Assembly: GCA_021325635.1 (NCBI GenBank)
Contig: JAJPGV010000034.1
Span: forward strand, 124,745 to 188,744
Length of the DNA: 64,000 nucleotides
From: Chloroflexota bacterium
GTDB lineage: Bacteria; Chloroflexota; JAJPGV01
Direction of reading: 5' to 3'
This document shows positions 1-8,180 of this stretch, one piece after another (positions within the stretch are counted from its first letter, which is position 1; each line of letters opens with the position of its first letter). The notes under the pieces were generated by a model. The model ran no database searches. It had not been told where the DNA came from and saw only the letters and a program-made list of their open reading frames with translations. Position numbers and translations under genes: made by a program.

Positions 1-74
1 TCGGCCTGGCCATGGTGCTGCCGCTTGTCGCCGCCGCCTGCGACTCCGCTCAATCGGGTCGCTACGGGTACTGA
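1..74 (+). CDS. 3' end of an unidentified gene (partial)
   Basis: One plus-strand frame is open from the left edge to a TGA at 72-74 and reads as an alanine/leucine-rich stretch ending in SGRYGY. It could be the last 23 codons of a gene that starts outside the window. Too little is present to name a family, and an accidental open frame in GC-rich DNA is possible. Positions 75-197 then hold no evident gene. Confidence 0.3.
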   Translation, partial: GLAMVLPLVAAACDSAQSGRYGY

Positions 75-197
75 TCCGCAGCTGACACCGGGGCCGATTG
101 GGGCGAGCCACGGTGGGTGGCGTTCCGGTTGTGGACCTGCCCTCCTGGCCCTGGTCTGGGCGCGACGGACGGAGGGTTGCTGACCCATACTTTGAGG

Positions 198-680
198 ATG
201 GATCGTGAAGCCGAGCCGTCCGGCCGCAGCATTGCCTACTCGCGCAGCACCACCAGCCGCTTGATGGATCTGCTGGATTCGAACAGGCAGGGAAACGTCC
301 ACGGCGGGGTCATCATGCGCATGGTCGACGAGGCCGCCGCAATCGTCGCCATCAAGCACTCCGGCCGGCAGGTGGTAACCGCCCGGGTCGACCGCTTTGA
401 TTTCTGGAAGCCTGCCTATCTCGGGGACGTGGTGAGCATCGAGTGCTGGATGGAATACGTGGGCCGGACCAGCATGGAGGTGGGCGTGAAGGTGGTGGCC
501 GAGGAGCCTGCTTCACGGGAGGTGCGGGATGTCGCCAGCAGCCGGGTGATCTACGTGGCTATCGACGAGACGGGCCATCCTACGCCGGTCCCTCCGCTGG
601 TCGCGGCAAGTCCCGACGAGGAGCAGATCATCGCCGCTGCTCGTGCTCGCCGGGACCAGACCGAAACGCCGCGGGAGTAG
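198..680 (+). CDS. Acyl-CoA thioesterase, hotdog fold
   Basis: Predicted to hydrolyse acyl-CoA thioesters in the cytoplasm (YciA/BACH-type single hotdog domain). After a short N-terminus the hotdog signature is clear: NVHGGVIMRMVDEAA (hotdog helix with the conserved G-G), then VTARVDRFDFWKPAYLGDVV, typical of the second strand and dimer interface. About 160 residues, a normal length for the family. The frame stays open upstream to 117, but homology begins only at the ATG at 198; a GAGG lies directly before it, so TTG 192 is also possible. The next gene (UbiX) starts 40 bp downstream on the same strand. Substrate unknown. Confidence 0.8.
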   Translation: MDREAEPSGRSIAYSRSTTSRLMDLLDSNRQGNVHGGVIMRMVDEAAAIVAIKHSGRQVVTARVDRFDFWKPAYLGDVVSIECWMEYVGRTSMEVGVKVVAEEPASREVRDVASSRVIYVAIDETGHPTPVPPLVAASPDEEQIIAAARARRDQTETPRE

Positions 681-720
681 GGCGCGCGGGCCGAACAGCC
701 TGCGCTATGATCGGCGGGCT

Positions 721-1317
721 GTGAGGATAGTCGTTGGCATGTCCGGCTCCAGTGGATCCGTCTACGGGATTCGCCTGCTCGAAACGCTCCACGAGCTGCC
801 GGAAGTAGAAGTCGAGCTGGTGATGACGCCGGCGGCCGAGCTCAACATTCGCGCCGAGACGGCCTGGGACCCGGAGCGTGTCAAGGAGTTGGCCACGACC
901 ATCCACGATTTCCGAGACGTCGGGGCGACCATCTCCAGTGGCTCCTACCAGCACGACGGCATGATCATCGCCCCGTGCAGCGCCAATACCCTCTCGGGTA
1001 TCGCCTACGGCATCAACGGGAACAATCTGCTGCTGCGCGCGGCGGACGTCACGCTCAAGGAGCGGCGGCGGCTGGTGATGATGTTCAGGGAAACCCCGCT
1101 TCATCGTGGGCACATCAAGGCCATGCTCGAGGCCACTGAGAACGGCGCCATCATTATGCCCCCGGTGCCGTCGTTCTACCACCGGCCCGAATCGATCGAC
1201 GAGATCATCAACCACAGTGTCGCTCGGGCCCTCGACCTCGTCGGCGTCAAGCACAACCTATCGAGACGCTGGGCGGGCCTCAAGACGATGCTGGCTGTGG
1301 ACGCCGCCTCGACTTAG
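721..1317 (+). CDS. ubiX: UbiX-family flavin prenyltransferase
   Basis: UbiX proteins join dimethylallyl phosphate to FMN to make prenyl-FMN, the cofactor of UbiD-type decarboxylases. The 198-residue product starts well at GTG 721, where homology begins: RIVVGMSGSSGSVYG is the N-terminal FMN-binding loop. Other UbiX landmarks are APCSANTLSGIAYG, NLLLRAADVTLKERR and RETPLHRGH. Length fits the family. No ubiD partner is visible in this window. The stop codon overlaps convergently with the riboflavin kinase on the other strand, so a flavin-cofactor enzyme and an FMN-forming kinase sit tail to tail. Identity is secure; the decarboxylase it serves is not known. Confidence 0.9.
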   Translation: MRIVVGMSGSSGSVYGIRLLETLHELPEVEVELVMTPAAELNIRAETAWDPERVKELATTIHDFRDVGATISSGSYQHDGMIIAPCSANTLSGIAYGINGNNLLLRAADVTLKERRRLVMMFRETPLHRGHIKAMLEATENGAIIMPPVPSFYHRPESIDEIINHSVARALDLVGVKHNLSRRWAGLKTMLAVDAAST

Positions 1318-1706
1318 CTTCCATCGAGATCGACGCTGATCTCGTCCCCGAGCATCAACCCCAAAGCGGCAACCAGGGCAACTGGTGACACGATCTCGAG
1401 CTTCCCGTCCGGGTAGCCGTCCACGTGCGGGATGAGGATTGCCGCCGGCCGGCCGGCAATCAGCACCGGATGGCACACTGCCTCGCAGAAGGCCGGGGTT
1501 GGTGGCTCGATTCGCGGCCCCGGGAGGCGTTTCACGTCCGCCCACAGCGCCATGTCGTCCGGCGCCACCTGCAGGTTCACCGTGCCCGGAAAGGGCTCGA
1601 ACCCAAGCTTCAGCCGGCACTGCTCCACGACCCAAGGAAGCTGCGTGAAGTCTGCCGCCTCCCCCAGCCCCTGCACTACGCGACCCCTGATCCGGCGTTG
1701 CCCCAA
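1314..1706 (-). CDS. CTP-dependent riboflavin kinase (archaeal RibK / DUF120 type)
   Basis: A 130-residue single-domain protein resembling archaeal RibK, which makes FMN from riboflavin using CTP (EC 2.7.1.161). Visible landmarks in family order: GRVVQGLGEAADF (nucleotide-binding start), LGFEPFPGTVNLQV (the LGF-P-GT-N-L signature with the Thr and Asn used for Mg and phosphate), and the C-terminal run LEIVSPVALVAALGL-GDE. Ordinary bacteria use the unrelated bifunctional RibF, so this is unusual. It overlaps ubiX by 4 bp tail to tail. The upstream side (1707-2082) has no gene, so its promoter probably lies there. Family assignment is by motif memory from archaeal RibK. Confidence 0.75.
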   Translation of the reverse strand: MGQRRIRGRVVQGLGEAADFTQLPWVVEQCRLKLGFEPFPGTVNLQVAPDDMALWADVKRLPGPRIEPPTPAFCEAVCHPVLIAGRPAAILIPHVDGYPDGKLEIVSPVALVAALGLMLGDEISVDLDGS

Positions 1707-2082
1707 GCCCGCTATCCCTGATCCGGAGCGGTGCCTGTCACGGGCACACCAATGCGGAGACGGCTCAATGGGAGCATGACCTCAGCATAACGGCAGGCGC
1801 CGTATTCAGCACCGGCTGCTCGCACGCGCATATTATGTCGAGTAGTGCCCTAAACGGCCGCTTTTACTCCCTGTCAGGTGCATCCGTGCGCCGGCGTGCA
1901 TCGTATCTTTCGGCAAGTTGTACGACAGGCCGTTACTCTGGCCGCTCGTTGCCCGTTGTCGTTCATGCGAGGCAGCTGCACGGCTCCAAGATCGCTTGGT
2001 ATGGTTCGTGCGAGCTGGCTGGTTGGCTCATGTACGACCAAACGTGGGAGCCGATGAAGTTCCACAGAAGGAGTTCTTACGC
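1707..2082. other. Intergenic region, no gene recognised
   Basis: About 375 bp between two divergent genes. It must carry the promoter of the riboflavin kinase (leftward) and of the KGG-repeat gene (rightward). Open frames cross it but none has a ribosome-binding site or family signature. The only clear signal is AAGGAG at 2068-2073, nine bases before ATG 2083. Confidence 0.5.
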
Positions 2083-2358
2083 ATGGCTGATGAGAAACGA
2101 GGACCGCAGGCCGGCACCCCTCAGGCGCGCCACGGTGGTGAAGCCGTAAAGCAGAAATACGGCGCCAAGTTCTACTCACAGATCGGCAAGAAGGGCGGCG
2201 AAACCGTCAAGCAGGACAAGGGCCCGGAATTCTACGCCCTGATTGGCAAGAAGGGCGGCGAGGCCACCAAGCGGTCCCACGGCTCAGCCTTCTATGCCGA
2301 GATCGGTCGAAAGGGCGGAGAAAAGGGCGGAGCGAAGGGGCCGCGCCGCAGGACCTGA
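2083..2358 (+). CDS. KGG-repeat general stress protein
   Basis: A 91-residue, very hydrophilic protein with three tandem copies of a roughly 20-residue unit, each ending IGKKGGE or IGRKGGE and each containing F-Y-x-x-IG. This is the KGG/GsiB-type repeat of bacterial stress-inducible proteins, generally thought to be disordered and protective during starvation or desiccation. The start is fixed by AAGGAG nine bases before ATG 2083; the frame extends upstream without similarity. The C-terminus is basic (KGPRRRT). The precise molecular role of the family is not established. Confidence 0.85.
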   Translation: MADEKRGPQAGTPQARHGGEAVKQKYGAKFYSQIGKKGGETVKQDKGPEFYALIGKKGGEATKRSHGSAFYAEIGRKGGEKGGAKGPRRRT

Positions 2359-2410
2359 GCACTCCTCTGGCGCAGCGGTGTTGGAGGGCGCGCTTCGCGG
2401 CAAGCCGGGG

Positions 2411-3154
2411 TTAGAGGCGGCTTGCCGCGAAGACGACGACAAGACCGGCCAGTGACACCGTCACAAATTCGAAGACAACCGAAACGGCCAGCTCGCCGGC
2501 AAGCATCTGGCGCATGAGGCCCACGAGGACGTAGAAGGCCACCAGAAGGGCCAATCCTCCTGCTGTGACGCTCAGGATCCAGTAGTTGAGCGGCCAGGCT
2601 ATTTCGGCCATGATGAGGCCGGCGCTCCCGGCATGCAGCCTGGTCTTCGCGTCGAACGGGCGGTCCAGGGTGAGGAGCCGCAGCGCTAGCAGCAGGCTGA
2701 CGCCGGCGACGAGCGTGCCGGAAATGAGGCTGCGCTCTTTGACTTCGTACACCAGCAGGAAGTACGCGAGGGCGACGCCGTAGCAGGTCAGCGTCAGGAG
2801 CAGGCGCGCGGCGTCGCTGAACGCAGGATCGGACGGACGGATCGTCAGGTATTCGGCCAGGATCACGCCGTAGAGCAGCGCTCCCGGTCCGAACACGCCC
2901 ACGAGCTGAAACGGCCCGGCGCCAAGCTGGTGGGCCACCAATGGCGCGGCCAGGGCTATGCCCGCCGGCAGAATCATGCGAACGGGTGAGAAGCTGTAGG
3001 CAGGATGCGTATGCAGCAGATACGGGACGGCCACGCATGCCAGGCCGGCCAGGGCAATCCCGTAGAAGGGCAGCACCGCCGCGCTCAGGGTCAAGGACAC
3101 GCCCAGCGCCATGGTGAAGACGCCGGCCAGGACGATCAGGCGCTCTGTCTGCAT
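2411..3154 (-). CDS. Multi-pass membrane protein, unknown function
   Basis: 247 residues with about eight hydrophobic segments spread over the whole length and short charged loops, so an integral membrane protein. I see no transporter or enzyme signature. It is the last gene of a minus-strand run holB - M20 hydrolase - methyltransferase - this gene; its start codon overlaps the methyltransferase stop codon by one base, which points to co-transcription and coupled translation. Similar small multi-helix proteins are common in Chloroflexota, but I cannot name the family with confidence. Confidence 0.75.
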   Translation of the reverse strand: MQTERLIVLAGVFTMALGVSLTLSAAVLPFYGIALAGLACVAVPYLLHTHPAYSFSPVRMILPAGIALAAPLVAHQLGAGPFQLVGVFGPGALLYGVILAEYLTIRPSDPAFSDAARLLLTLTCYGVALAYFLLVYEVKERSLISGTLVAGVSLLLALRLLTLDRPFDAKTRLHAGSAGLIMAEIAWPLNYWILSVTAGGLALLVAFYVLVGLMRQMLAGELAVSVVFEFVTVSLAGLVVVFAASRL

Positions 3155-3942
3155 CAGCGCGTAGGCTGCGCGACGACGATCAGCGAGGGAGAGGTGATCT
3201 CATAGGATTCGAGGTCGTAGCTTCCATACACCGCCGTGGGCTCGAAGCCGGCCTGCCGAATGAGCAGCTCCAGCTCATACCGGTAGGTGTAGCGAAAGTC
3301 CAGCTCGGTGACCAACCGTTTCACTTCTCCCGCCTTGACCTCGTCGTAGAAATAGGTCACGTGCTCGGTCTGCTCTACCGTGTCCACGTCGCGCGCGCTT
3401 AGCTTTGTGACCCACGACCCTGCGGACGGATCCCATTTGGTGAACTCGTGGATCAGCTTGGCTTCGACGTCGTGCAGGCTCACGCTGTAGGGGTTGATGG
3501 TCGAGATCACCAGCCGGCCCGATGGCGCCACATGACGGCGGAGGGCGCCCAGCGCCATGATCTGCTCCTCCACGGTCAGCAGATGCATGAACGAATTGAG
3601 GGTCACGGCCACGAGCGCAAACTGCCGTCCGAGATCGAACTTCCGCATGTCGGCCGTACGCAGGTGGACCTTGTCGCCCGCCTTCTCGCGGGCGATGGCC
3701 AGCATCGACTCCGAACGGTCAATGCCCACTGTCTCATAGCCCGCCCTGGCCACCTCCAGCGCAACTCGGCCGGTTCCACACGCGACGTCGAGGAATGGGC
3801 CGCCGGTGCGCCGCAGCATTTCCAGATAGAAGTCCAGGTCGACGTCGTAGTCGGCGTATTCCAGCTCGTAATAGCGAGCCAGGGCGTCGTAGCCGCCCTC
3901 CGGGCTGTGCGACTGGTCGTTCAAGACCAACGGCAAGCGCAC
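3154..3942 (-). CDS. Class I SAM-dependent methyltransferase
   Basis: 262 residues. Motif I is FLDVACGTGRVA, followed by the acidic residue of motif II in VGIDRSES, and LRTADMRKFDL for motif III, all of the methyltransferase-25/11 type. The N-terminal YDALARYYELEYADYD is typical of this subgroup, as is the FMHLL stretch after motif III. The substrate cannot be read from sequence. It starts with GTG at 3942, one base after the stop of the M20 hydrolase, and overlaps the following membrane protein by one base, so it lies inside a tight operon. Confidence 0.85.
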   Translation of the reverse strand: MRLPLVLNDQSHSPEGGYDALARYYELEYADYDVDLDFYLEMLRRTGGPFLDVACGTGRVALEVARAGYETVGIDRSESMLAIAREKAGDKVHLRTADMRKFDLGRQFALVAVTLNSFMHLLTVEEQIMALGALRRHVAPSGRLVISTINPYSVSLHDVEAKLIHEFTKWDPSAGSWVTKLSARDVDTVEQTEHVTYFYDEVKAGEVKRLVTELDFRYTYRYELELLIRQAGFEPTAVYGSYDLESYEITSPSLIVVAQPTR

Positions 3943-3943
3943 A

Positions 3944-5125
3944 CTAGGCGCCAGTCTTCACGGCGTTCGCCAGCTCCCGCTTGGCCTGCTCCAGCAGCTG
4001 TGGCTGTCGCAGCAGATCGATGGTCGTGAAAGCCATGGCCTTGGCGGCCTCGAAGGCGGCCTCGTGGGCGCGGGGCGAAGCGGCGGCAGCGGTGAATTCC
4101 GAAGTGTGGTTGGGGATATGGTCCGCGATCTTGAACAGCGGCTGGATCGAGGGGATCAGCCAGCTGACGTTGCCGACGTCGGATGAGCCGAAGCCCTGAT
4201 CGGATTCCATCGGACAGTCGATACCCAATTGTTCCATTGCGCCGGCATACAAACCGGCCAGCGTAGGATTGCTCAGGATCGTTTCGTAACGCGGCGAGAC
4301 TTGATGCCATTCGAACGTGCAGCCGGTGGCCAGCGCCGCGGCCTCGAAGCAGCGCCGCACTTTATCCATCAGCTCATCGAGATAGCTGTTGCTGGCCGCA
4401 CGAATCATGAACGAGCCCTGGCTGTACTCGGGCACGATATTGGGTGCATCGCCGCCGTGGCGGATGATGCCGTGGATGCGGGCGCTGGGGAGGATGTGCT
4501 GCCGCAGAGCGTCGATGTGGTTGAAGCTGAGGATCATGGCGTTGAGCGCGTTGACGCCCTTTTCCGGGCTGCCCGCGGCGTGCGCCGCCTTGCCGTGAAA
4601 TTCAACGTCATAGTGCTCACAGGCCAGAGCCTCCGTCTTCACCACACTGTGAGAGCTGGGATGCACCAGCAGCGTCGCTTCGACGCCGGCCAGCCCGCCG
4701 CGCTGCAGCATGATGACCTTGCCGCCGCCACCCTCCTCCGCCGGCGTCCCCACGATGGCAACCCTGCCGCGAAGCCGGTCGAGCACCGCCTGCAGTCCGA
4801 CCGCGGCCGCTATGGGCGCCATGGCCATGAGGTTATGCCCGCAGGCGTGGCCGATCTCCGGCAGCGCGTCGTACTCGCACAGCAACGCGACGACTGGTCC
4901 GTCACTCGCCGCCGGCAGCGTCGCTCTCCAAGCTGTGGCGAGCTCGCAGACGCCGGTTTCCGTCGGCCAGCCTAGCCGCCGCGTCGCCGCGGTCAGCGTT
5001 TCCACGGCGCGAAACTCCTCGAAGGCCAGCTCCGGCGTGGCGTGGATGGCGCTGCTCAGAGCGACGAGCTCATCGCGGTGGCTGTCGATCGCCTCGGCAG
5101 CCAGGCGCTTCAGCTCGTCGTTCAT
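3944..5125 (-). CDS. M20-family amidohydrolase / dipeptidase (AbgB/PM20D2-like)
   Basis: A zinc-dependent amide or dipeptide hydrolase of about 393 residues. Metal-site motifs are intact: CEYDALPEIGHACGHN (metal Asp/His region in the style of PM20D2 and AbgB), then GTPAEEGGGGKV with the catalytic Glu, and KAAHAAGSPEKGVNAL at the lid domain. C-terminal SDQGFGSSDVGNVSW carries the bridging region. The frame is open further upstream to 5314, but that part is the antisense of holB coding sequence; homology starts at ATG 5125 (MNDELKRLA). It lies 10 bp after holB and one base before the methyltransferase. The natural substrate may be an N-acyl or aminobenzoyl amino acid; not determined. Confidence 0.85.
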   Translation of the reverse strand: MNDELKRLAAEAIDSHRDELVALSSAIHATPELAFEEFRAVETLTAATRRLGWPTETGVCELATAWRATLPAASDGPVVALLCEYDALPEIGHACGHNLMAMAPIAAAVGLQAVLDRLRGRVAIVGTPAEEGGGGKVIMLQRGGLAGVEATLLVHPSSHSVVKTEALACEHYDVEFHGKAAHAAGSPEKGVNALNAMILSFNHIDALRQHILPSARIHGIIRHGGDAPNIVPEYSQGSFMIRAASNSYLDELMDKVRRCFEAAALATGCTFEWHQVSPRYETILSNPTLAGLYAGAMEQLGIDCPMESDQGFGSSDVGNVSWLIPSIQPLFKIADHIPNHTSEFTAAAASPRAHEAAFEAAKAMAFTTIDLLRQPQLLEQAKRELANAVKTGA

Positions 5126-5135
5126 CAAGCCGATA

Positions 5136-6233
5136 TTAGCCGCTGGCAGGCACCGCCGGCGGAGTGGAGGCTGCCTTTTGGAAGTCATTCCCCAAGGTGG
5201 GCAGGCGCAGCATGAGCACCTCCAGGGCCATACGCGTGTTGATGCTGCTCTGGACCTGCCACCGCGCCGTCTGGACTGCCTGGATGGCTGCGAGGATCGT
5301 CCGGCTGTCGACATGGCCGGCCACGGCCTCGATAGCCTGGAGCTGATCGGCCGTTACGACACGGTTGTGCAAGCCGGCGACGACGAGGAGAACGTCCCGC
5401 AGCCAGGTTAGCCACAGCTCCAGGACCTCGTCCACCTCTTCGGGGCTTCCGGTAGCGACGCTGGCCAGCTGCTCGGCGATCTGAAAGCGCCGCGAGGTGC
5501 TGGCGCCCAGCGCCTGGGTCAGAAACTCCAGGGCGGCCTGGCGATTTTTCAGCAGCGTGCCATCGCTGGCGGCGTCCAACGCCCAGCCAATGCGGCCGGC
5601 GGACAGCTTGGCCAGGCTGTCCGCCTCGCTGGCCTCCAGGCCGCGCAGATCCTCCAGCGCCCGGGCAATCACTTCAGCCGAGGGGGCCCGAAGCTGGATC
5701 TGCTGACAGCGTGAGACGACTGTGGGCAGCAGCGCCTGGGTCGTCGTGGCCGCCAGGATCAGGCAGACCGTCGGGGCCGGCTCCTCCAGCGTCTTCAAAA
5801 GGGCATTCTGAGCCGGTAGGGTCAGATCGTGGGCCTGCAGCAGGACGTAGACCTTCCGCCGCCCTTCGTAGGGCAGCAATCCTGAGGCGTACTGGATCGA
5901 GCGAATCTGATCGATGATCCGGCTGCCCTCCGTGGTCCATTGCTCGACCAGCAGGAGGTCGGGATACGCTCCGGCCAGGGCCTTGCGGCAGGCCGAGCAT
6001 TCATAGCACGGGCCCGGCTCTGCCTGCGGAGCTGGCTCGACGGCGCCGAACAGCGATCCCTGGGGCTCGCCCTGCCACGTGGCGCAGTTCAACGCCAGAG
6101 CCAGTTCCCGCGCCAGGGTGGACTTGCCCACATGGTCCGGCCCGGTGATCAGGTACGCGTGGGACACGCGATCCTGGCTCAGGCTGCTCTTCAGCAGCTC
6201 GATCGCTGCGTCGTGTCCTCGGGTCCGCCACAT
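5136..6233 (-). CDS. holB: DNA polymerase III subunit delta-prime
   Basis: The clamp-loader delta-prime subunit of the replicative polymerase, 365 residues. Features in order: GHDAAIELLKSSL, P-loop GPDHVGKSTLAREL, a cysteine cluster (CYECSACRKAL) forming the zinc site, and the sensor region AQNALLKTLEEP followed by VVSRCQQIQL, all diagnostic of HolB/DnaX. It has a normal P-loop, as is common outside proteobacteria. It is the first gene of a four-gene minus-strand run; the divergent HMG-CoA lyase begins 40 bp away, so the short 6234-6273 gap must hold both promoters. This is the most clearly essential chromosomal gene in the window. Confidence 0.93.
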   Translation of the reverse strand: MWRTRGHDAAIELLKSSLSQDRVSHAYLITGPDHVGKSTLARELALALNCATWQGEPQGSLFGAVEPAPQAEPGPCYECSACRKALAGAYPDLLLVEQWTTEGSRIIDQIRSIQYASGLLPYEGRRKVYVLLQAHDLTLPAQNALLKTLEEPAPTVCLILAATTTQALLPTVVSRCQQIQLRAPSAEVIARALEDLRGLEASEADSLAKLSAGRIGWALDAASDGTLLKNRQAALEFLTQALGASTSRRFQIAEQLASVATGSPEEVDEVLELWLTWLRDVLLVVAGLHNRVVTADQLQAIEAVAGHVDSRTILAAIQAVQTARWQVQSSINTRMALEVLMLRLPTLGNDFQKAASTPPAVPASG

Positions 6234-6273
6234 ACGTCCGAATTATGCGTCCAGGGCCGGCTATCATCCGGCC

Positions 6274-7191
6274 ATGGACGTTCCTCCGCGAGTAACGGTG
6301 TGCGATGTAGGCCCGCGCGACGGGCTCCAGAACGAAAGCACCCCAATCGCCACCGCGGACAAAGTCCGGCTGGTGAACGAGCTCCTCGCCGCGGGCGTGC
6401 CGGAAGTCGAGGTCAGCTCCTTTGTGAGCCCCAAGTGGGTGCCTCAGATGGCCGATGCCGAGGAGATCTTCGCAGCCATCGAACGGCCCGCTGGAGCAAG
6501 GCTGATCGGGCTGGTTCCGAACGAACACGGCTATGCCCGCGCCCGGGCAGCGGGGGTCGATCGCGTGGAGCTGGTGATCATGGCCAGCGAGACCTTCCAG
6601 AAGAAGAACGTCAATATGACCGTCGAGCAGGGCTTGCGGGCGTGCGCTGCCATTGCCCGGCAGGCAGCAAGCGACGGTATCGAGGTTGGCCTGGCGCTGG
6701 GCACGTCCTGGGGCTGCCCGTATGAAGGGCACATCGATCCCGCCCGAGTCATCGATCTTGCCAACGCGGCGATCGACAGCGGGGTGCACACCGTCAGCTT
6801 TGCCGATACCACTGGCATGGCCGATCCCCTGCACGTGGACGCGCTGCTGCGGCTGGCGCGCCGCACGATCCCGCTGGACCGTATCGCCTGTCACTTCCAC
6901 AACACGCGCAACGCCGGCTTCGCCAACGTCCTGGCCGCCCTCGGGCAGGGGGTGGCACGATTCGACAGCTCGCTGGCTGGACTCGGCGGCTGCCCGTTCG
7001 CCCCCCGCGCCACGGGCAACATCGGCACCGAAGACCTGGTGCATATGCTGCACGGCATGGGCATCCACACGGGCATCGATCTGGCCCAGCTGCTGGAGAC
7101 GTCGGCCTGGATGGAGAGCGTGGTCGGCCATGTCCTCCCCGCCCAGGTGTCCAAGGCCGGCCTGGCCTTCCCGGAGCTGGCGCGCTCCTAG
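6274..7191 (+). CDS. mvaB: Hydroxymethylglutaryl-CoA lyase
   Basis: Cleaves HMG-CoA to acetoacetate and acetyl-CoA, the last step of leucine breakdown. The 305-residue TIM barrel shows CDVGPRDGLQNE (metal-binding Asp and catalytic Arg), SFVSPKWVPQMAD, SWGCPYEGH, FADTTGMADP, CHFHNTRNAGF (metal His pair) and the signature loop GLGGCPFAPRATGN with the catalytic Cys. In the usual consensus the last part reads APGATGN; here Gly is Arg. The start is ATG 6274, just before homology. The stop overlaps convergently with the amidohydrolase on the opposite strand. Confidence 0.92.
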   Translation: MDVPPRVTVCDVGPRDGLQNESTPIATADKVRLVNELLAAGVPEVEVSSFVSPKWVPQMADAEEIFAAIERPAGARLIGLVPNEHGYARARAAGVDRVELVIMASETFQKKNVNMTVEQGLRACAAIARQAASDGIEVGLALGTSWGCPYEGHIDPARVIDLANAAIDSGVHTVSFADTTGMADPLHVDALLRLARRTIPLDRIACHFHNTRNAGFANVLAALGQGVARFDSSLAGLGGCPFAPRATGNIGTEDLVHMLHGMGIHTGIDLAQLLETSAWMESVVGHVLPAQVSKAGLAFPELARS

Positions 7192-8177
7192 CTTCGCGGC
7201 CTCGCGCCGAGCGCGGGGAATAGCGCCAGCGCATTCTCGCCAAGGATCTTCGCCTGATCGCCTAGATCGGGGAAGGCCTCCTGCACCGAGCTGATGGCCC
7301 GCCGAAGATCGCCGATGGGAAACGGGTAATCGCTGCCCAGCAGCAGATGGTCGACGCCGAACGAGGCCGCGGCCAGGTGCAGCGCCGGCGTCCAGAAGCT
7401 GACGACGTCGTAATAGAGCTCGCGCAGGTAGTCCACCGGCGGCCGGCTGATCTTCTGGCAAGCCGGGTGCACGCGGTACGACTGCCCGAAACGGCCGATC
7501 AGCGCCGGGAGCATGCCTCCGAGGTGCGGCACGATCACCTTCATGCGGCGATAGCGGTCGAACATCCCGCCGAACACCATCCGATAGACGCTCGCCGCCG
7601 TGTCGTAGACGTACGCCAGGTCGGCGCTCTGGTTGAAATCGGCCACGCCTTCGATGCAGACGGCGGTGACCGGGTGCAAGAACACCACCGCTGCTCGCCG
7701 GTCAAGCTCGTCGAAGACAGGCTGCAGCTCGGGGGCATCAAGCCAGCGGGCATCGACGTTCGTGCCCAGGCAGACGCCCACCAGTCCCAGCTCGTCCAGG
7801 CAGCGCTCGATCTCGCGCAGGGAATCCTCGACGTGCGGCAGTGGCAAGCTGCCGAACGCCAGGAAACGCCCGGGATAGTCCCGCATCACCTGGGCGAACT
7901 GGTCGTTGCTGATGCGAGCGAGCTTCATCCTGGTGGCGCGATCGCCTTCGTAGGCCTGCGGCAGCGAGAGCGACAGCACCTGACAATCTACCGCCAGCTC
8001 ATCCAGGAGGCCCAACCGCTCTTCGACATTCCACATGGCTGTCTCGGTCTTGATCTTGCCCTGGAGGGAGGCCCTGGTTGCCCGTTCGCGTGCGCTCTGC
8101 GGATTGGCGAACAGGGTGTCCAGTACGTCCAGGTACTCGCGTGAATACAGGTGGGCGTGAACGTCGACGGTCAGCAT
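7188..8177 (-). CDS. Amidohydrolase family 2 protein (ACMSD-like TIM barrel)
   Basis: 329 residues. VDVHAHLY is the N-terminal H-x-H metal motif, VVFLHPV carries the third metal His, VPHLGGMLP the fourth, and LLGSDYPFP the metal Asp; all are those of the aminocarboxymuconate-semialdehyde decarboxylase / gamma-resorcylate decarboxylase family. Members either decarboxylate aromatic or muconate acids or hydrolyse amides, so the reaction cannot be fixed. It begins 3 bp after the stop of the SDR gene upstream, suggesting an SDR-amidohydrolase operon. Its stop overlaps the HMG-CoA lyase stop tail to tail. Confidence 0.87.
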   Translation of the reverse strand: MLTVDVHAHLYSREYLDVLDTLFANPQSARERATRASLQGKIKTETAMWNVEERLGLLDELAVDCQVLSLSLPQAYEGDRATRMKLARISNDQFAQVMRDYPGRFLAFGSLPLPHVEDSLREIERCLDELGLVGVCLGTNVDARWLDAPELQPVFDELDRRAAVVFLHPVTAVCIEGVADFNQSADLAYVYDTAASVYRMVFGGMFDRYRRMKVIVPHLGGMLPALIGRFGQSYRVHPACQKISRPPVDYLRELYYDVVSFWTPALHLAAASFGVDHLLLGSDYPFPIGDLRRAISSVQEAFPDLGDQAKILGENALALFPALGARPRS

Positions 8178-8180
8178 GCG

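Noticed and set aside
6001-7461. 486-codon minus-strand open frame across holB and HMG-CoA lyase
   Set aside because: It runs antisense to HMG-CoA lyase and out of frame with holB; both real genes have complete motif sets.
7347-8144. 265-codon plus-strand frame
   Set aside because: Antisense shadow of the ACMSD-like amidohydrolase; composition is that of reversed GC-rich codons.
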